A DNA stretch of 64,000 nucleotides from Paraburkholderia madseniana (GTDB taxonomy: Bacteria; Pseudomonadota; Gammaproteobacteria; Burkholderiales; Burkholderiaceae), in contig NZ_VOSW01000026.1 of assembly GCF_009690905.1 (NCBI RefSeq), positions 1 through 64,000 of the forward strand. The letters run 5' to 3'. This document shows positions 1 through 8,632 of this stretch, piece by piece. Made by a program: the position numbers and the translations under genes. The first letter of the stretch is position 1, and each line of letters begins with the position of its first letter. The notes beneath the pieces are model-generated. The model was not told the DNA's origin and did not search any database. It was given only the letters and a program-made list of their open reading frames with translations.

Positions 1-392
1 CATCGCTATAGGATTCGCCGAACTGCACGACTTCGACGGTCGCCCCGCCATGCGCGCGCACCGCGTCGACTTTCACCTGCGGGGTCGTCACGGGCACCAC
101 GATGATCGCCTTCACCCCCATGCGGGCCGCCGACAACGCGACGCCCTGCGCATGATTGCCCGCCGACGCGGTAATGACACCCCGTTCCAGCGCATCCGCC
201 GGAATATGCGCCATCTTGTTGTACGCGCCGCGCACCTTGAATGAGAACACCGGCTGGTTGTCCTCACGCTTCAGATAAACCGGATTACGCAGCCGTGCCG
301 ACAGATTCGGCGCGCGTTCGAGTTCGGTCTCGCGGGCCACGTCGTAGACGCGCGCGGTCAGGGTTTTCTTCAGGTAGTCGTGGGAAGCCATG
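1..392 (-). CDS. ilvA: Threonine ammonia-lyase, N-terminal part
   Basis: This is the first ~130 codons of biosynthetic threonine dehydratase, which deaminates L-threonine to 2-oxobutanoate for isoleucine synthesis in the cytoplasm. Reading the minus strand from the ATG at 392 gives MASHDYLKKTLTARVYDVAR, then the PLP-lysine motif SFKVRGAYNKM and the glycine-rich SAGNHAQGVALS loop, both diagnostic of fold-type II PLP dehydratases. The gene runs off the left edge, so the rest of the catalytic domain and any C-terminal ACT-like regulatory domain are not visible. A plain serine/threonine dehydratase cannot be excluded from this part alone, but the N-terminus is IlvA-like. Confidence 0.9.
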
Positions 393-906
393 CGGGGGGC
401 GCGGTGCGCTTTGCGAGACGGGAAAGGGTCAATGATAGCGCCAACGGTGTGCACGCTGGCCCTCTGTGAACCTTCCACGTATCCCGGCGCGCCGGCGGCA
501 AAGTCCAACCCGACCGTCCGGTCGGAGAATCGTCCGTATGCGTTGACGAGCGCCGTTCAGCACAAAAACGCCAAAAGTCCTGCCACAACCCTGATTTCAG
601 GCGCCAACGCGTGGCTGGATCATGGGGTAGAATTCCATTTTGGAATAAGGATCGGAAGATGCACTGGCAGCCTCGGATCGCCCACTTGATGCCCGTCCCG
701 CGTGAGTCTTGCCCCGCGGCGGAGCGTCACGTCCGCCACGCGCGATCGTGTAGCAGTCTCTGAGCGCCGTGAAGCGACCGATGTGGGTAGGCCGTCGGTT
801 GCGCTTCGCTCCCCTAGAAGATTTCCAGCATTGCGCTCCACGCGCACCGTCCGCCGACGCCTCACAGAGATGAGCGCGCCCGGTTGACCCACCGAGTCGT
901 CCGAAC
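393..906. other. Intergenic region between ilvA and the DUF3683 oxidase
   Basis: This 514-base gap lies between divergently transcribed genes and should hold both promoters. I see no convincing coding frame; the short frames here lack ribosome binding sites and family features. The one notable element is the perfect inverted repeat at 632-646, annotated separately. Confidence 0.5.
632..646. promoter_or_regulatory. Palindrome ATTCCA-ttt-TGGAAT, candidate operator
   Basis: A perfect 6+3+6 inverted repeat, ATTCCATTTTGGAAT, lies about 260 bases before the start of the flavo-FeS oxidase. Its size and symmetry fit a dimeric repressor or activator site. The regulator is unknown and no regulator gene adjoins it. 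It could also be chance. Confidence 0.3.
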
Positions 907-3900
907 ATGAACGCACCTCAAGTTTTCGATCCGCACGGGGCCGCCACTGCGGTGGCCGCCGATCCCGAAGCGCGTCTGCGCGAAATTCCCTATAACTACA
1001 CGTCGTTTTCCGACCGCGAAATCGTTATCCGTCTGCTCGGCGACGAAGCCTGGGCGGCCCTGGCCGAACTGCGCGCGGAACGCCGCACCGGCCGCTCGGC
1101 ACGGATGCTGTACGAAGTGCTCGGCGACATCTGGGTCGTACGCCGCAATCCTTACCTGCAAGACGACCTGCTCGACAATCCGAAGCGCCGCGCGCTGCTG
1201 ATCGAGGCGCTGCATCACCGTCTGAGCGAGATCGAGAAGCGCCGTCGCGCCGATCTGGTCCAGCACGGCGATGAAGCGGGCATCGATCGGGCCGCCCGCG
1301 TTGAAACACTGGTGGCCGCTGCACGCCGCGCTGTCGACGATTTCGAGAGCGAATTCCAGAAGACCTTCGATCTGCGCCGTCGCGCGACCAAGGTGTTGGG
1401 CCGCGTCACGGAAAAAGACAACATCAAGTTCGACGGCTTGTCCCGCGTCTCGCACGTGACCGACGCGACCGACTGGCGCGTCGAGTACCCGTTCGTCGTG
1501 CTGACGCCGGATACCGAGGCCGAGATCGCCGGCATGATCAAGGCATGTTTCGAGCTCGGTCTGACGGTGATCCCGCGCGGAGGCGGCACGGGCTACACAG
1601 GCGGCGCGGTGCCGCTCACGCCGTTCTCGGCCGTCATCAACACCGAAAAGCTCGAACAACTTGGCGCGGTCGAGATGACCGAACTGCCGGGCGTCGAGCG
1701 CAAGGTGGCGACGATTTTCTCTGGTGCGGGCGTGGTCACCCGCCGCGTGACCGAAGCGGCCGAGCAGGCCGGCTTCGTGTTCGCCGTCGATCCGACTTCG
1801 CTGGATGCATCCTGCGTCGGCGGCAACGTCGCGATGAACGCGGGCGGCAAGAAAGCGGTGTTGTGGGGCACGGCGCTCGACAACCTCGCCTGGTGGCGCA
1901 TGGTCGACCCGGAAGGGAACTGGCTCGAAGTCACGCGTCTGGACCACAACCTCGGCAAGATTCACGACATCGAAGTCGCGCGTTTCGAGCTGAAGTGGTT
2001 CGACGGCAACCACGCGCCGGGCGAAAAACTGCTGCGCACGGAAGCGCTCAACATCAAGGGCCGCGTATTCCGTAAGGAAGGTCTCGGCAAGGACGTGACC
2101 GACAAATTCCTGGCCGGTCTGCCGGGCGTGCAGAAGGAAGGCTGCGACGGCCTGATCACGTCGGCGCGCTGGGTGCTGCACAAGATGCCGGCGCATACGC
2201 GCACGGTCTGCCTCGAGTTCTTCGGTCAGGCCCGTGAAGCGATTCCGAGCATCGTCGAGATCAAAGACTATCTGTTCGAAACGTCGAAGCAGGGCGGCGC
2301 GATTCTCGCCGGCCTCGAGCATCTGGACGAGCGCTATCTGCGCGCGGTCGGTTATGCGACCAAGAGCAAGCGCAACGCGTTTCCGAAGATGGTGCTGATC
2401 GGCGACATCGTCGGCGACGATGCGGACGCGGTGGCGCAAGCGACCTCGGAAGTCGTGCGCATGGCCAACGGCAAGAGCGGCGAAGGTTTCGTCGCCGTCA
2501 ACGCCGAAGCACGCAAGCGTTTCTGGCTCGACCGCAGCCGTACCGCCGCGATTGCCAAGCACACCAACGCGTTCAAGATCAACGAAGACGTGGTGATCCC
2601 GCTCAACCGGATGGGCGAGTACACCGACGGCATCGAACGCATCAATATCGAGCTGTCGATAAAAAACAAGCTGCAACTGGTCGACGCGCTCGAAGCGTTC
2701 TTCAAAGGCGGCAAGCTGCCGCTCGGCAAGAGCGACGACGCCAACGAGATCCCGAGCGCGGAGTTGCTCGAAGATCGCGTGCAGCAGGCGCTCGATATGC
2801 TGAAGAAGGTGCGCACGCGCTGGGAATTCCTGCGCGACAAGCTCGATCTGTCCTTGCGCGAGGCGCAGCACTATCTGGTCGGCCTCGGCTACGAAGGGCT
2901 GGCGGAGAAGTTTGCCGATCGCGCCGACGCGCAGCCGGATGCGACCGTGTTCCATATCACGCAAGACCGTACGGTGCGCGTGTCGTGGAAGGCGGAGATC
3001 CGGGCCGAGTTGCGTCAGATCTTCAACGGCGGCGAATTCAAGCCAATCCTCGAAGAAGCCCAGGCGATCCACAAGCAGGTCCTGCGTGGCCGCGTGTTCG
3101 TCGCGCTGCACATGCACGCGGGCGACGGCAACGTCCATACGAACCTGCCGGTCAACTCCGACAACTACGAGATGCTGCAGGACGCCCACACGGCCGTCGC
3201 GCGCATCATGAAGCTGGCGCGTTCGCTCGACGGCGTGATCTCCGGCGAGCACGGCATCGGCATTACCAAGCTCGAATTCCTGACCGACGAAGAGATCGGC
3301 GAATTCCGTGCGTATAAGCAGCGCGTCGATCCGCATGGCCGCTTCAACGCAGGCAAGCTGCTCGAAGGCGCCGATTTGCGCAACGCCTACACGCCGAGCT
3401 TCGGCCTGATGGGTTATGAATCGCTGATCATGCAGCAGTCCGATATCGGTGCGATTTCCGAGTCGATCAAGGACTGTTTGCGTTGCGGCAAGTGCAAGCC
3501 GGTGTGCGCGACTCACGTGCCGCGCGCGAACCTGCTGTACAGCCCGCGCAACAAGATTCTCGCCACCTCCTTGCTGGTCGAGGCGTTCCTGTACGAAGAG
3601 CAGACCCGCCGCGGCGTGTCGATCAAGCACTGGGACGAGTTCAACGACGTCGCCGATCACTGCACCGTCTGTCACAAATGCGTGACGCCGTGCCCGGTGA
3701 AGATCGACTTCGGCGACGTGACGATGAACATGCGCAACCTGCTTCGCAAGATGGGCAAGAAGAAGTTCAATCCGGGCAACGCGGCCGGCATGTTCTTCCT
3801 GAACGCCACCAACCCGCAGACCATTAACCTCGCGCGCACCGCGATGATGGGCATCGGCTACAAGGCGCAGCGTCTCGGCAACGACGTGCTGAAGAAGTTC

Positions 3901-5001
3901 GCGAAGAAGCAGACGGCGCACCCGCCGGCGACGGTCGGCAAGCCGCCGGTCACGCAGCAGGTGATCCACTTCATGAACAAGAAGATGCCGGGCAATCTGC
4001 CGAAGAAAACAGCGCGTGCCTTGCTCGATATCGAGGACAACAAGATCGTCCCGATCATCCGCAATCCGAAGACGACCACCGCCGACACTGAAGCGGTGTT
4101 CTACTTCCCGGGCTGCGGCTCCGAGCGGCTGTTCTCGCAAGTCGGTCTGGCCACGCAAGCCATGCTGTGGGAAGCGGGCGTGCAAACGGTACTGCCACCG
4201 GGCTACCTGTGCTGCGGCTACCCGCAGCGCGGCTCGGGCCAGTTCGACAAGGCCGAGCAGATCGTCACGGATAACCGTGTGCTGTTCCACCGCGTCGCGA
4301 ATACGCTGAACTATCTCGACATCAAGACGGTGGTGGTGTCGTGCGGTACGTGTTACGACCAGCTCGCCGGCTACGAATTCGAGAAGATCTTCCCGGGCTG
4401 CCGGATCATCGACATCCACGAGTTCCTGCTCGAGAAGGGGATCAAGCTCGAAGGCGTGAACGGCGTGCGCTACATGTATCACGACCCGTGCCACTCCCCG
4501 ATCAAGACGATGGACCCGGTCAAGCTCGTCAATCAGCTGATGGGGTCGGAGAACGACGGCTACAAGATCGAGAAGAACGATCGCTGCTGTGGCGAATCCG
4601 GCACACTCGCGGTGACGCGCCCGGACATTTCGACGCAAGTCCGTTTCCGCAAGGAAGAGGAAATGCGCAAGGGCGCAGCGAAGCTCCGTGGTATTCCTCT
4701 CGTAGCTGAGGTGGGGGCGAATGGGATCAACGCGGCCAATGCGTCGACCGGCGCGGCGGGTGCGCCGAACGGCTCCGTGCTCAAGGCGGGCGACGGGCCG
4801 CAGCCGAACGGCGCCACGGAGGTGAAGATCCTGACGAGCTGCCCATCCTGCCTGCAAGGCCTGTCGCGCTACAACGAAGACACGGGCACCGAGGCGGACT
4901 ACATCGTCGTCGAGATGGCACGTCACGTGCTAGGTGAAGACTGGATGGCGGACTACGTCCAGCGGGCGAACAATGGCGGAATCGAGCGCGTGCTGGTTTA
5001 A
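907..5001 (+). CDS. DUF3683-type FAD-linked oxidase with 4Fe-4S and CCG domains
   Basis: A 1,364-residue fused oxidoreductase of the glycolate/D-2-hydroxyacid dehydrogenase type. The N-terminal ~170 residues match the DUF3683 module of Burkholderiaceae. An FAD-binding PCMH domain follows (GGGTGYTGGAVPL near residue 225), then an FAD-oxidase C-terminal domain with HMHAGDGNVHTNLP near 735. Two 4Fe-4S clusters follow (CLRCGKCKPVC near 860; CTVCHKCVTPCPV near 920). Two CCG heterodisulfide-type repeats end the protein (FPGCGSER...LCCGYP and DPCHSP...CCGESG). It probably oxidises a D-2-hydroxyacid and passes electrons to the quinone pool. The substrate cannot be told from sequence; D-2-hydroxyglutarate or D-lactate are the obvious candidates. 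It is far larger than GlcD or LldE/F because these subunits are fused. Confidence 0.9.
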   Translation: MNAPQVFDPHGAATAVAADPEARLREIPYNYTSFSDREIVIRLLGDEAWAALAELRAERRTGRSARMLYEVLGDIWVVRRNPYLQDDLLDNPKRRALLIEALHHRLSEIEKRRRADLVQHGDEAGIDRAARVETLVAAARRAVDDFESEFQKTFDLRRRATKVLGRVTEKDNIKFDGLSRVSHVTDATDWRVEYPFVVLTPDTEAEIAGMIKACFELGLTVIPRGGGTGYTGGAVPLTPFSAVINTEKLEQLGAVEMTELPGVERKVATIFSGAGVVTRRVTEAAEQAGFVFAVDPTSLDASCVGGNVAMNAGGKKAVLWGTALDNLAWWRMVDPEGNWLEVTRLDHNLGKIHDIEVARFELKWFDGNHAPGEKLLRTEALNIKGRVFRKEGLGKDVTDKFLAGLPGVQKEGCDGLITSARWVLHKMPAHTRTVCLEFFGQAREAIPSIVEIKDYLFETSKQGGAILAGLEHLDERYLRAVGYATKSKRNAFPKMVLIGDIVGDDADAVAQATSEVVRMANGKSGEGFVAVNAEARKRFWLDRSRTAAIAKHTNAFKINEDVVIPLNRMGEYTDGIERINIELSIKNKLQLVDALEAFFKGGKLPLGKSDDANEIPSAELLEDRVQQALDMLKKVRTRWEFLRDKLDLSLREAQHYLVGLGYEGLAEKFADRADAQPDATVFHITQDRTVRVSWKAEIRAELRQIFNGGEFKPILEEAQAIHKQVLRGRVFVALHMHAGDGNVHTNLPVNSDNYEMLQDAHTAVARIMKLARSLDGVISGEHGIGITKLEFLTDEEIGEFRAYKQRVDPHGRFNAGKLLEGADLRNAYTPSFGLMGYESLIMQQSDIGAISESIKDCLRCGKCKPVCATHVPRANLLYSPRNKILATSLLVEAFLYEEQTRRGVSIKHWDEFNDVADHCTVCHKCVTPCPVKIDFGDVTMNMRNLLRKMGKKKFNPGNAAGMFFLNATNPQTINLARTAMMGIGYKAQRLGNDVLKKFAKKQTAHPPATVGKPPVTQQVIHFMNKKMPGNLPKKTARALLDIEDNKIVPIIRNPKTTTADTEAVFYFPGCGSERLFSQVGLATQAMLWEAGVQTVLPPGYLCCGYPQRGSGQFDKAEQIVTDNRVLFHRVANTLNYLDIKTVVVSCGTCYDQLAGYEFEKIFPGCRIIDIHEFLLEKGIKLEGVNGVRYMYHDPCHSPIKTMDPVKLVNQLMGSENDGYKIEKNDRCCGESGTLAVTRPDISTQVRFRKEEEMRKGAAKLRGIPLVAEVGANGINAANASTGAAGAPNGSVLKAGDGPQPNGATEVKILTSCPSCLQGLSRYNEDTGTEADYIVVEMARHVLGEDWMADYVQRANNGGIERVLV

Positions 5002-5035
5002 TGGCACGACTGACGATTTATGCCTGAGGACGACG

Positions 5036-5464
5036 ATGGACTGCGTTTTTTGCCGTGAAGATGGCGGCGATGTGCTGTGGCAGGACGACACCCTGCGTGT
5101 CGTCCTCGCCGACGAACACGACTACCCGGGCTTTTGTCGGGTGATCTGGAACAAGCATATCGCTGAGTTTTCCGATCTCGCCGAGACCGACCGCGATCGC
5201 GTGATGCAGGCCGTGTATGCGGTCGAGCGTGCGATCCGGCGCATTCTCCAGCCGGTGAAGGTCAACCTGGCGAGCCTCGGCAACCAGGTGCCGCACGTGC
5301 ATTGGCATGTGATTCCGCGTTTTTCGAACGACGCTCATTTCCCGCTGCCGATCTGGGCGCCGCGCCAACGCACGGTGTCCGAAGCCATGCTGTCGTCGCG
5401 CCGCGCGCAAGCTACCCTGTTGCGCGAAGCGGTGCGGCAAGAAATCGAACAGGCGTTTGGCTGA
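5036..5464 (+). CDS. HIT family protein
   Basis: A 142-residue histidine-triad protein. MDCVFCREDGG opens the protein and the catalytic triad reads HVHWHVI near residue 85-91, the hallmark of nucleotide hydrolases and transferases that use a histidine nucleophile. The ATG at 5036 follows a GAGGA ribosome site; a longer upstream frame lacks support because it overlaps the end of the oxidase gene. The gene lies 34 bases after the oxidase and may be co-transcribed with it. The substrate is unknown. Confidence 0.88.
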   Translation: MDCVFCREDGGDVLWQDDTLRVVLADEHDYPGFCRVIWNKHIAEFSDLAETDRDRVMQAVYAVERAIRRILQPVKVNLASLGNQVPHVHWHVIPRFSNDAHFPLPIWAPRQRTVSEAMLSSRRAQATLLREAVRQEIEQAFG

Positions 5465-5511
5465 GCGCCGCCGAACCAGCCGCTTCGCGCCAGTGCCCCG
5501 ACGGGCCAATC

Positions 5512-5562
5512 CCCCAAGGGACCTCCTGCGGAGCGGAAAGCTTGGGGCTGCTCTGCTTTTTG
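5512..5562 (+). terminator. Possible terminator before the DUF971 gene
   Basis: CCCCAAG (5512-5518) pairs with CTTGGGG (5541-5547) around a long 22-base loop, and a T-rich stretch ends at 5562. The stem is short, and the next start codon is only 14 bases beyond, so it may be a weak terminator or attenuator. Confidence 0.35.
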
Positions 5563-5575
5563 TTATGAGGTCATC

Positions 5576-5989
5576 ATGAGTGGATTGACTCCCGATACCC
5601 CGGTGCCGACCGGCGTGGTCGTGCATTCCAAATCGCGCGTGCTCGAATTGCAGTACGCAAACGGCGAAACGTATCGCCTGCCGTTCGAATTGTTGCGCGT
5701 GTATTCGCCGTCGGCGGAAGTGATGGGCCACGGGCCCGGCCAGGAAACTTTGCAAACCGGTAAACGCGACGTCACGATCACGATGATCGAAGGCGTCGGC
5801 AACTATGCGGTGCAGCCGACTTTCTCCGACGGTCATTCCACCGGCATCTATTCCTGGGACCTGCTGTACGACATGGCCGTCCGTCAGGATGAACTCTGGC
5901 GCGACTATCTCGCCAAACTGGCAGCGGCCGGCGTCGACCGCGATGCCCCAATGGCGCCAGCCGGTGCTGCGCACGGGCACTGTCACTGA
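5576..5989 (+). CDS. DUF971 (gamma-butyrobetaine hydroxylase-like N-terminal) protein
   Basis: A 137-residue single-domain protein of the DUF971 family. The core LELQYANGETYRLPFELLRV, followed by an EGVGNYAVQPTFSDGHSTGI segment and a YSWDLLYD motif, is characteristic. The histidine-rich tail AHGHCH could bind metal. In many proteobacteria this family sits next to ubiquinone genes, and here ubiE follows 67 bases later. In related proteins the domain has been linked to iron-sulfur biology, but its role here is inferred only from context. Confidence 0.85.
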   Translation: MSGLTPDTPVPTGVVVHSKSRVLELQYANGETYRLPFELLRVYSPSAEVMGHGPGQETLQTGKRDVTITMIEGVGNYAVQPTFSDGHSTGIYSWDLLYDMAVRQDELWRDYLAKLAAAGVDRDAPMAPAGAAHGHCH

Positions 5990-6056
5990 TACGATTCGCC
6001 CTGGTCGCCGCGCTGATGCGGCGCAACATTTCAGAATACGCGAAAGGACGAGCGCG

Positions 6057-6788
6057 ATGAGCAAAACCCACTTCGGCTTTCAATCGGTCGACGAACAGGA
6101 AAAAGCGCAGAAGGTGGCGGGCGTGTTCCACTCGGTCGCCTCCAACTACGACTTGATGAACGACCTGATGTCGGGCGGGTTGCACCGGGCGTGGAAGATG
6201 TTCACGATCGCCCAGGCCAACGTCCGGCCGGGCTTCAAGGTGCTCGATATCGCGGGCGGCACGGGCGATCTGTCGAAAGCGTTCGCCAAACAGGCAGGCG
6301 ACACCGGCGAAGTCTGGCACACCGACATCAACGAATCGATGCTGCGCGTGGGCCGCGACCGCCTGCTGGACAAGGGCGTGATCACCCCGGCGCTGCTCTG
6401 CGACGCGGAAAAGATCCCCTTTCCGGACAATTACTTCGATGTGGTGACCGTGGCATTCGGCTTGCGCAACATGACGCACAAGGATGTGGCGCTCGCCGAG
6501 ATGCGGCGGGTGTTGAAGCCGGCAGGCCGTCTGCTGGTGCTGGAGTTCTCGAAGGTGTGGGATCCGCTAAAAAAGGTCTACGACGTCTATTCTTTTAAGG
6601 TGTTGCCGTGGCTCGGCGACCGCTTTGCGAAAGACGCCGAGAGCTACCGCTACCTCGCGGAATCGATCCGGATGCATCCGGATCAGGAAACTTTAAAAAC
6701 AATGATGGAACAAGCGGGCCTGGACGGCGTCAAATATTACAATTTGTCAGCTGGCGTGGTAGCTTTACATGTGGGGACCAAATACTAG
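6057..6788 (+). CDS. ubiE: Ubiquinone/menaquinone biosynthesis C-methyltransferase UbiE
   Basis: A 243-residue SAM-dependent methyltransferase for the C-methylation step in ubiquinone synthesis (2-polyprenyl-6-methoxybenzoquinol to its 3-methyl form). Visible motifs are KAQKVAGVFHSVASNYDLMN, the SAM loop VLDIAGGTGDLS, FGLRNMTHKD and the RVLKPAGRLLVLEFSK region, all typical of UbiE. The ATG at 6057 follows GAAAGGACG. It is the first of the ubiE/ubiJ/ubiB genes clustered here. Confidence 0.96.
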   Translation: MSKTHFGFQSVDEQEKAQKVAGVFHSVASNYDLMNDLMSGGLHRAWKMFTIAQANVRPGFKVLDIAGGTGDLSKAFAKQAGDTGEVWHTDINESMLRVGRDRLLDKGVITPALLCDAEKIPFPDNYFDVVTVAFGLRNMTHKDVALAEMRRVLKPAGRLLVLEFSKVWDPLKKVYDVYSFKVLPWLGDRFAKDAESYRYLAESIRMHPDQETLKTMMEQAGLDGVKYYNLSAGVVALHVGTKY

Positions 6789-6826
6789 GGTCCCTAACCC
6801 ATCGATTTTTAAAGGAAAGTACGAAA

Positions 6827-7819
6827 ATGTCCGATTCAGGTGTGTCATCTCCCCGTAAGGTTTCGAGGTCGTTGGTGAGAAGAATCGGACTGATCGCGGT
6901 GGTCGGTCTGATCATGGCCGGCTCTCTCGCCTCGCTCGATGCGGAAGCCCGCCGCATGGGCGGCGGCCGTAGCATCGGCCGTCAGTCGAACACGGTTCAG
7001 CAACAGTCGACCCCGTCGCAACCTTCCCAAAGCAATCAGGCCATGCAGCAGCGCGCGCAGCCGGCACCGGCGCCCGCGCCGACTCCGGCCGCAGCGCCTA
7101 ACCGCTCGCGCTGGCTTGGCCCGATCGCCGGTCTTGCCGCTGGTCTTGGTATCGCGGCCCTGTTGTCGCACTTCGGTCTGGGCGGCGCGTTCGCCGGCGC
7201 CATGGCCAACATCATCGTGATCGCGGTGATTGCGATGATCGGCATCTGGCTGATCCGCCGCTTCATGGGTCGCAAGCGCGATACGTCGCAACCGGCGTAC
7301 GCGGGCGGCGCACCGTCTCTGAATGCGGGCGGCACCGGCTATACGCAGGAGCCGCGTTACAACGCTCCGCCCACCGGCTCGTACCTCGAACCGCAAGGCA
7401 ACCCGCTGACCACGCCGTCGATCAACGCTGCCCCGGCAGTGCCGGCCGGCTTCGATTCGGAAGCGTTCCTGCGCAACGCGAAGGTGTACTTCGTACGCCT
7501 GCAAGCCGCATGGGACGTCGGCAACACGGAAGACATCCGCGAATTCACCACGCCGGAAATGTTCGCGGAAGTGAAGGTCGATCTGAACTCGCGCGGTGCC
7601 GAGTCCAATCAGACCGACGTGGTGCAACTGAACGCGGAGCTGCTGGGTGTTGAAGAACGTGCAACCGAATACTTCGCCAGCGTGCGCTTCTCCGGTTTGA
7701 TCCGCGAATCGGCGGGTGCGGCGGCAGAGCCGTTCGTCGAGGTCTGGAACCTGACGAAGGCGAACCGCCCCGGCGAAGGCTGGCTGCTGGCCGGCATTCA
7801 GCAGGTGGCACAGCACTGA
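6827..7819 (+). CDS. Tim44-like domain membrane protein
   Basis: A 330-residue inner-membrane protein of the bacterial Tim44 family. A hydrophobic N-terminal segment (residues 18-38) is followed by a Gln/Pro/Ala-rich low-complexity linker. A glycine-rich transmembrane stretch (about 100-145, IIVIAVIAMIGIWLI) comes next, and the C-terminal ~130 residues form the Tim44-like domain, starting at FDSEAFLRNAKVYFVRLQAA and ending at GWLLAGIQQV. It lies 38 bases after ubiE with AAAGGAAAG as ribosome site. The function of bacterial members is poorly defined; membrane-associated transport or assembly is a family-level guess. Confidence 0.85.
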   Translation: MSDSGVSSPRKVSRSLVRRIGLIAVVGLIMAGSLASLDAEARRMGGGRSIGRQSNTVQQQSTPSQPSQSNQAMQQRAQPAPAPAPTPAAAPNRSRWLGPIAGLAAGLGIAALLSHFGLGGAFAGAMANIIVIAVIAMIGIWLIRRFMGRKRDTSQPAYAGGAPSLNAGGTGYTQEPRYNAPPTGSYLEPQGNPLTTPSINAAPAVPAGFDSEAFLRNAKVYFVRLQAAWDVGNTEDIREFTTPEMFAEVKVDLNSRGAESNQTDVVQLNAELLGVEERATEYFASVRFSGLIRESAGAAAEPFVEVWNLTKANRPGEGWLLAGIQQVAQH

Positions 7820-7926
7820 GCCAGCAGCGGGGCAGGGCCGAGACAGCCCTGCTTGCCCTGACTTTGCACAAAGCATTGGCCGTTCGGCATAGCAGGCCGC
7901 GAAGCGAACGGACGTTACAATAGGAA

Positions 7927-7959
7927 CCCGCGCGGGCACCTCGCCCGCGCGGGTTTTTT
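7927..7959 (+). terminator. Rho-independent terminator after the Tim44-like gene
   Basis: CCCGCGCGGGC (7927-7937) pairs perfectly with GCCCGCGCGGG (7943-7953) around a five-base loop and is followed by six T. It separates the ubiE/Tim44 unit from the ubiJ/ubiB unit, whose start codon is 14 bases later. Confidence 0.9.
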
Positions 7960-7972
7960 CTTGCCACTTTCA

Positions 7973-8617
7973 ATGACCCTCGCCGCCAAGCCCTTCGCTG
8001 CTGCTGTCAATCATCTGCTCGCCCGCGAATCGTGGGCTCGCGAGCGCCTCGCCCCTTACGCGGGCAAGACCGCCAGACTGTCCTGTCCGCCAGTCGTGCT
8101 GATGCTGCTGGTGCAACCCGACGGCTACCTCGGCGCGGTCGACGAAACCGATGCGCAACAGTTCGATGTGACCATCTCGGTGCCGTCCGATGCGCTGCCT
8201 GCCTTCATCCAAGGCGGCCAGGCCGCCGTGATGAAGCACGTGAAGATCGAAGGCGACGCCGAGTTTGCGACGGTGATCGCCAAGCTCGCCGAGCATCTGC
8301 GCTGGGAGCCCGAAGAAGATCTGGCGAAGCTGATCGGCGACGGTCCGGCATGGCGGGTCGCGTCGGTCGTGCGCACGGTCGGCGAACATGCGCGGCGTAC
8401 CGGGCGCAATCTGCTCGACACTGCCGCCGAGTATCTGCTCGACGAAAATCCGCAACTGGTGCGCCGCGCCGTGTTGGAAGACTTCAACGTCGAACTGGCC
8501 CGTGCCCGCGATGCTTTGGCGCGCGTGGAAAAGCGCATCGAGCGTCTTGAACAGAAGGTCGAAGCCCGCGGCGCAGATGCGCCGGGCGGCGCCGCTACGT
8601 CGCGCGGCACGCGCTAG
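7973..8617 (+). CDS. ubiJ: SCP2-domain ubiquinone biosynthesis accessory factor, UbiJ-like
   Basis: A 214-residue SCP2 (sterol carrier 2-like) protein. The lipid-binding domain occupies roughly the first 110 residues (LSCPPVVLMLLVQPDG, then AAVMKHVKIEGDAEFATVIA). The C-terminus is a charged coiled coil (ARARDALARVEKRIERLEQK). Position between ubiE and ubiB and this domain layout match UbiJ, the factor thought to hold hydrophobic ubiquinone intermediates for the Ubi enzyme complex. I chose the ATG at 7973, just past the terminator. Assignment as UbiJ rests on domain plus synteny. Confidence 0.88.
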   Translation: MTLAAKPFAAAVNHLLARESWARERLAPYAGKTARLSCPPVVLMLLVQPDGYLGAVDETDAQQFDVTISVPSDALPAFIQGGQAAVMKHVKIEGDAEFATVIAKLAEHLRWEPEEDLAKLIGDGPAWRVASVVRTVGEHARRTGRNLLDTAAEYLLDENPQLVRRAVLEDFNVELARARDALARVEKRIERLEQKVEARGADAPGGAATSRGTR

Positions 8618-8632
8618 TCATCGGGCACAACT

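Noticed and set aside
862..4926. 1,354-codon minus-strand open frame opposite the DUF3683 oxidase
   Set aside because: It is the antisense shadow of a high-GC gene with strong third-position bias; the translation is His/Arg/Val-rich with no domain motifs, while the plus strand has complete FAD and FeS motifs.
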